Position numbers and translations under genes: made by a program. Shown here one piece after another: positions 13,820 through 16,620 of a stretch of DNA of 16,620 nucleotides. The stretch is from positions 1-16,620 of the forward strand of contig CAYRML010000030.1 of NCBI GenBank assembly GCA_964425485.1, read 5' to 3'. How positions within the stretch are numbered: position 1 is the stretch's first letter; the number at the start of each line of letters is the position of its first letter. Origin of the DNA: CAYRML01 sp964425485. Lineage in GTDB: Bacteria; Bacillota; Dehalobacteriia; UBA4068. The notes below the pieces were generated by a model, which searched no databases, was not told the DNA's origin, and saw only the letters and a list, made by a program, of their open reading frames with translations.

Positions 13820-14845
13820 TCAGAAAGTTTTGCCAAAGCTGCAAGCGGGATAAGTGCAGGTTTGGCAGTTAAGGCAAAGGCCGCCATGACCCAGCTTGGC
13901 CAAATCTTTTTTGTTGAGTTTTTCCCCAGCCATCACTCGCGGTAAGACCAAGTCAAAAATAGTGCTTTTAGCATACATCACACAACCGGGAAGCCCCATG
14001 ATCGGGATATCATTATTGTAATAAGCCAGCATAAACATGGCCCCGGGTAAAACCGGCGCCCCGTAGGTTATAATTTCCGCTCCTACAGATTTGATGGAGC
14101 TGGGGGTGAGATCATCGGGGTCGACGCTCATGCCGCCGGTACAAACGATAAGATTCGCACCTTCGTTGAGGAAGGAATGGATGGCATCGGCAATATGTTC
14201 CACATTATCATCAGCGAATCTTTGTCCCAATATTTGTGCGTCATAAGGAATAAATTTGTCCATTATGACCGGACCAAAGGTGTCTTTGATGCGACCATGA
14301 AATACCTCGCTGCCGGTGGTTACGATACCGACTTTTTTATTTATGTAAGGCAGGAGAGTAAAAAGATGACGGCCGGCGGCGATTTTTTGGGCTAGGGCCA
14401 TTTTTTCTTTTTTAATGACCAATGGTATAATACGGGTGCCGGCAATCTTGTCCCCTTTTTTGACGGGATAATTATTATGACGGCTGGCAATTATGATTTC
14501 ATCCAAAGAATTTATCTCTTCCAGCAGATCAATATCTACTTTTAGCAATCCCTCCATATCGGCGACCAGTTCTACTTTACCCTCTTTGACGGGAGTTGGA
14601 CTCATATGCTTATTTTTGCAAATATCATATAATATACAGGCGGCTTCATTCTCATGCAGCATACCTTCTTTTTTTTCCCAAATATAGAGGTGATCTTTGC
14701 CCAGAGATAAAAGCACGGGAATATCTTCTTCCTTGACGATATGCCCTTTTTTAAAAGCTACACCTTTGGTTACTCCGCGTATGATTTGTGTTATATCATG
14801 GCATAGTATATGGCCTGCCGCTTCGGTAGTCTTAACAACTTGCAT
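13820..14845 (-). CDS. MoeA-like molybdopterin-binding protein with C-terminal Cys cluster (341 aa)
   Basis: The central MoCF-biosynthesis (MoaB/MogA/MoeA) domain runs from about 170 to 305, with TTGSE (176-180), TGGMSVDPDD (236-245), GAPVLPGAM (262-270) and GLPGC (284-288), the loops that bind molybdopterin. The N-terminal 165 residues resemble a divergent MoeA front part. The tail carries C324-x2-C327-x2-C330-x4-C335, which could bind an iron-sulfur cluster or zinc; MoeA itself lacks it. The start is ATG at 14845, nine bases after GGAG; an earlier ATG overlaps that site. It heads the operon with modABC and lies near a molybdenum hydroxylase gene, so a role in cofactor insertion or maturation for that enzyme is likely but unproven. 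Confidence 0.85.
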   Translation of the reverse strand: MQVVKTTEAAGHILCHDITQIIRGVTKGVAFKKGHIVKEEDIPVLLSLGKDHLYIWEKKEGMLHENEAACILYDICKNKHMSPTPVKEGKVELVADMEGLLKVDIDLLEEINSLDEIIIASRHNNYPVKKGDKIAGTRIIPLVIKKEKMALAQKIAAGRHLFTLLPYINKKVGIVTTGSEVFHGRIKDTFGPVIMDKFIPYDAQILGQRFADDNVEHIADAIHSFLNEGANLIVCTGGMSVDPDDLTPSSIKSVGAEIITYGAPVLPGAMFMLAYYNNDIPIMGLPGCVMYAKSTIFDLVLPRVMAGEKLNKKDLAKLGHGGLCLNCQTCTYPACSFGKTF

Positions 14846-14981
14846 TATATACATCTCCTAAATTAAACTATATTTTTATATTAAAATATGGGTTTTCTTC
14901 AAGAAAGTAAAGGCTGTAAATCGAAGTATTTTATTTAATATTTCTGTTTTATTTAAATAATAATATCCTTGGCTGAGAATA

Positions 14982-15010
14982 ATAGTAGTATATCTTGGTT
15001 TTTTTGTCAA
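14982..15010 (-). promoter_or_regulatory. Promoter of the MoeA-like/modABC operon
   Basis: On the minus strand TTGACA (15005-15010), a 17-base spacer and TACTAT (14982-14987). The leader to the first start codon is about 130 bases. Confidence 0.65.
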
Positions 15011-15015
15011 GATAT
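14990..15015. promoter_or_regulatory. Gapped inverted repeat overlapping the mod promoter
   Basis: ATATCTTG (14990-14997), ten bases, and CAAGATAT (15008-15015) are perfect inverted arms. They cover the -35 box and most of the spacer of the promoter, the position expected of a repressor operator. The likely binder is not identified; a ModE-like or other molybdate- or redox-sensing factor would fit. Confidence 0.5.
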
Positions 15016-15193
15016 TTTTGTATAAGAAGCAAAAAATGTAATAATTTTCTACAAATTGCCATTCCGGAATTTACAATTATATGTTATAATGTTATACAAG
15101 GATTAGCATAGGTGTAAATTGGGGATATTTGGACTCAATTTGAGTACCGTTTTTTACAATTCTTAAAATAGCCCATTTTAGACATAATTCTTA

Positions 15194-15222
15194 TTGACAT
15201 ACAACTGCTTTATACATATTTC
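15194..15222 (+). promoter_or_regulatory. Putative promoter of the AraC-family gene
   Basis: TTGACA (15194-15199), a 17-base spacer and TATTTC (15217-15222). The -35 is perfect but the -10 is weak, which would suit a regulated promoter. Confidence 0.45.
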
Positions 15223-15264
15223 TACAATATTTATATATAGGTATATTTGAGGGGTGTTGACTGT

Positions 15265-16182
15265 ATGGAATATAAGAACATAGTCACGCAATTACATACT
15301 ATACCTCCGCCGCAACAGCCGTGGATCAGTTGTGCTATGTCTCATTATGATGAAAAGTTTGTTGATTGGAACCCTATATGTATAGAAAATCGTGCGCTTT
15401 ATTATCAGTTCATGACCGATAAAAGCGCTAATCATTATATTGATATTTTGCCCGATGCCTGTATTAATATTTTATTTAAATGCAGCGAAAATGAGCCTTC
15501 AGCCGTGGTATCAGGCATTTATGAAGGTTGTTCAAAAATGCCGTTGGAGCCAAGCACTACTTATTTTGGATTCAAGCCTTATTCTGTAGTGGGTATGAAA
15601 AATATGAAAGCTGGCTTCCGGGAATTGAAAAACAATACTGTAGATTTCGGTCATGTTTTTGATGATATCAGTATTATTGATAGAATTGCCTTAGCTCCTA
15701 ATTTGAATGAACGCATAAAGCTTTTTCAAAATTATGCTATGTCTAACTTGGTAAATGAGAAATATATCCCGGATTTTATCGAGTATTGCACCATTTTGAT
15801 TTATCTTTCCGGCGGTAATATCGGACTTGAAGAAATAGAGCGGGAAACCGGCTATTCCGAAAGATATTGTCGGGAAAAATTTAAAGAAATTTATGGAGTT
15901 TCCATTAAGCATTATAGCCGCATAGTTCGTTTCCAAAATGCTTTGCGTATGATCACCAAGGGAGAGCTGGAAGGCATTTCCGACATCGTGTATGAAGCGG
16001 GATATTTCGATCAATCCCATTTTATAAATGAGTTTAAAAGGTTTACATTGACTTCTCCGGCAAAATTCAGAAATGCTTACATGAATTTGATGGCTAACCA
16101 TGAAGTTGCCAACGAAGCCAAGTTCCCGGCCGGTCGTACGACCGCCTCGATTAAAAATACTATTCGGGATTGTTCCCGATAG
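15265..16182 (+). CDS. AraC-family transcriptional regulator (305 aa)
   Basis: The C-terminal DNA-binding domain (about 175-272) has two helix-turn-helix units: IGLEEIERETGYSERYCREKFKE and GISDIVYEAGYFDQSHFINEFKRF, the second being the AraC signature, ending in TSPAKFR. The N-terminal half contains LPDACINILF and GFKPYS segments like the ligand-sensing part of DUF6597-type AraC proteins. I start at ATG 15265, where GAGGGG lies ten bases upstream; the TTG at 15247 overlaps that site. It is divergent from the mod operon and upstream of, and codirectional with, the molybdenum hydroxylase gene, so it probably regulates one or both. The signal is unknown. Confidence 0.92.
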   Translation: MEYKNIVTQLHTIPPPQQPWISCAMSHYDEKFVDWNPICIENRALYYQFMTDKSANHYIDILPDACINILFKCSENEPSAVVSGIYEGCSKMPLEPSTTYFGFKPYSVVGMKNMKAGFRELKNNTVDFGHVFDDISIIDRIALAPNLNERIKLFQNYAMSNLVNEKYIPDFIEYCTILIYLSGGNIGLEEIERETGYSERYCREKFKEIYGVSIKHYSRIVRFQNALRMITKGELEGISDIVYEAGYFDQSHFINEFKRFTLTSPAKFRNAYMNLMANHEVANEAKFPAGRTTASIKNTIRDCSR

Positions 16183-16203
16183 AAAAATCATCTATTTTAA
16201 CAG

Positions 16204-16256
16204 GCCCTAGTGATAAAAACAGCCTTAGCTTTGTTTTTATCACTAGGGCTTTTTCT
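16204..16256 (+). terminator. Terminator of the AraC-family gene
   Basis: GCCCTAGTGATAAAAAC pairs perfectly with GTTTTTATCACTAGGGC across a 12-base loop and is followed by TTTTTCTT. The molybdenum hydroxylase gene is therefore a separate unit. Confidence 0.95.
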
Positions 16257-16317
16257 TAATGATAATTAAACTTTTTCTCCGAATTATACAATTTTTACAT
16301 GAATTTTTATAGTATTT

Positions 16318-16347
16318 TTGTAGAAGGCTATAAACTATGGGTATAGT
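16318..16347 (+). promoter_or_regulatory. Putative promoter of the molybdenum hydroxylase gene
   Basis: TTGTAG (16318-16323), an 18-base spacer and TATAGT (16342-16347). The -35 overlaps an inverted copy of the TTCTACAA octamer also present upstream of the AraC gene. Confidence 0.45.
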
Positions 16348-16394
16348 GTTTATCAATATGAAGAAAGACCTATAAAATGAAAGGTGGAAGAAAA

Positions 16395-16620
16395 ATGGCG
16401 TTTAGAAAAATTTGGTTGAATGTTAATGGCGCAGAAAGAGTTATGACTTGTGATAACGACAACGATACTCTGGCCGATGTCATCAGAAGACTGGGCTTAA
16501 CTGGTACCAAAATAGGCTGTAATGCTGGTATTTGCGGCGCTTGCTCCGTTATACTTAATGGTGAATTGGTACGCGCTTGTGTCAAGAAAATGAAAAATAT
16601 CGAGGAATACAGCACCGTTC
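16395..16620 (+). CDS. Molybdenum hydroxylase (aldehyde oxidoreductase type), N-terminal [2Fe-2S] domain, partial
   Basis: Only the first 75 codons are in the window. They encode a plant-type ferredoxin domain with C42-x4-C47-x2-C50-x11-C62 (GCNAGICGACSVILNG...RAC), as at the front of the xanthine oxidase family. The region GTKIGCNAGICGACSVILNGELVRACVKKMK is especially close to the Desulfovibrio gigas aldehyde oxidoreductase Mop. Whether this is a one-chain Mop-type enzyme or a separate small iron-sulfur subunit is decided by sequence outside the window. GGTGG stands eight bases before the ATG. The nearby modABC and MoeA-like genes fit a molybdenum enzyme. Confidence 0.9.
   Translation, partial: MAFRKIWLNVNGAERVMTCDNDNDTLADVIRRLGLTGTKIGCNAGICGACSVILNGELVRACVKKMKNIEEYSTV

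Larger units (their letters stand above)
14846..15264. other. Divergent regulatory region between the mod operon and the AraC gene
   Basis: This 419-bp AT-rich region holds the mod-operon promoter with an overlapping inverted repeat (14982-15015), the AraC-gene promoter (15194-15222), a perfect ATTCCGGAAT palindrome near 15061, the small repeat ACTCAA-T-TTGAGT near 15131-15143, and the octamer TTCTACAA at 15047 and 15220. I see no coding frame. Confidence 0.5.

Noticed and set aside
16370..16615. Minus-strand frame of 81 codons at the right edge
   Set aside because: It is the antisense of the molybdenum hydroxylase start, whose ferredoxin cysteines are clearly readable on the plus strand.

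Overview
The window looks like chromosome from an anaerobic, low-to-moderate G+C Bacillota bacterium (Clostridia or Negativicutes; I cannot decide which). The grounds are an [FeFe]-hydrogenase maturase (HydG) with its small TM1266-type partner, a K+-dependent membrane pyrophosphatase, radical SAM enzymes, a molybdenum hydroxylase of the aldehyde-oxidoreductase type, strong GGAGG ribosome binding sites, and U-tailed hairpin terminators between nearly all transcription units. I see no insertion sequence, phage gene or CRISPR array.

Layout. Positions 1-105 hold the 3' part of a tRNA-Ala(GGC) and its terminator. Positions 315-1034 hold a small unknown minus-strand protein and a poorly resolved stretch with a promoter, a cysteine-rich reading frame and a terminator. 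Positions 1023-3060 are a minus-strand hydrogenase-maturation unit: promoter, structured leader with a terminator/antiterminator pair, hydG, then the TM1266-family gene. A start-less reading frame (3170-3448) precedes a promoter-driven tRNA cluster, Ala(CGC)-Gln(CTG)-Lys(CTT), 3515-3745. A minus-strand radical SAM/SPASM enzyme (3839-5245) and a plus-strand multi-PAS diguanylate cyclase (6047-8680) diverge from a long AT-rich intergenic region. hppA, the K+-dependent membrane pyrophosphatase, follows (9129-11099).

The right third concerns molybdenum. A minus-strand operon runs from a promoter near 15000: a MoeA-like molybdopterin-binding protein with a C-terminal cysteine cluster, then modA, modB and modC. 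Divergent from it is an AraC-family regulator (15265-16182), followed by the start of a molybdenum hydroxylase with an N-terminal plant-type [2Fe-2S] domain that runs off the right edge. The simplest reading is that ModABC imports molybdate, the MoeA-like protein acts on the molybdenum cofactor, and the enzyme at the right edge uses it, with the AraC protein as candidate regulator.

The most interesting non-coding signals are the hydG leader, which can fold into either an intrinsic terminator or a competing long hairpin and matches no riboswitch class I recognise, and a gapped inverted repeat sitting on the promoter of the molybdate operon.
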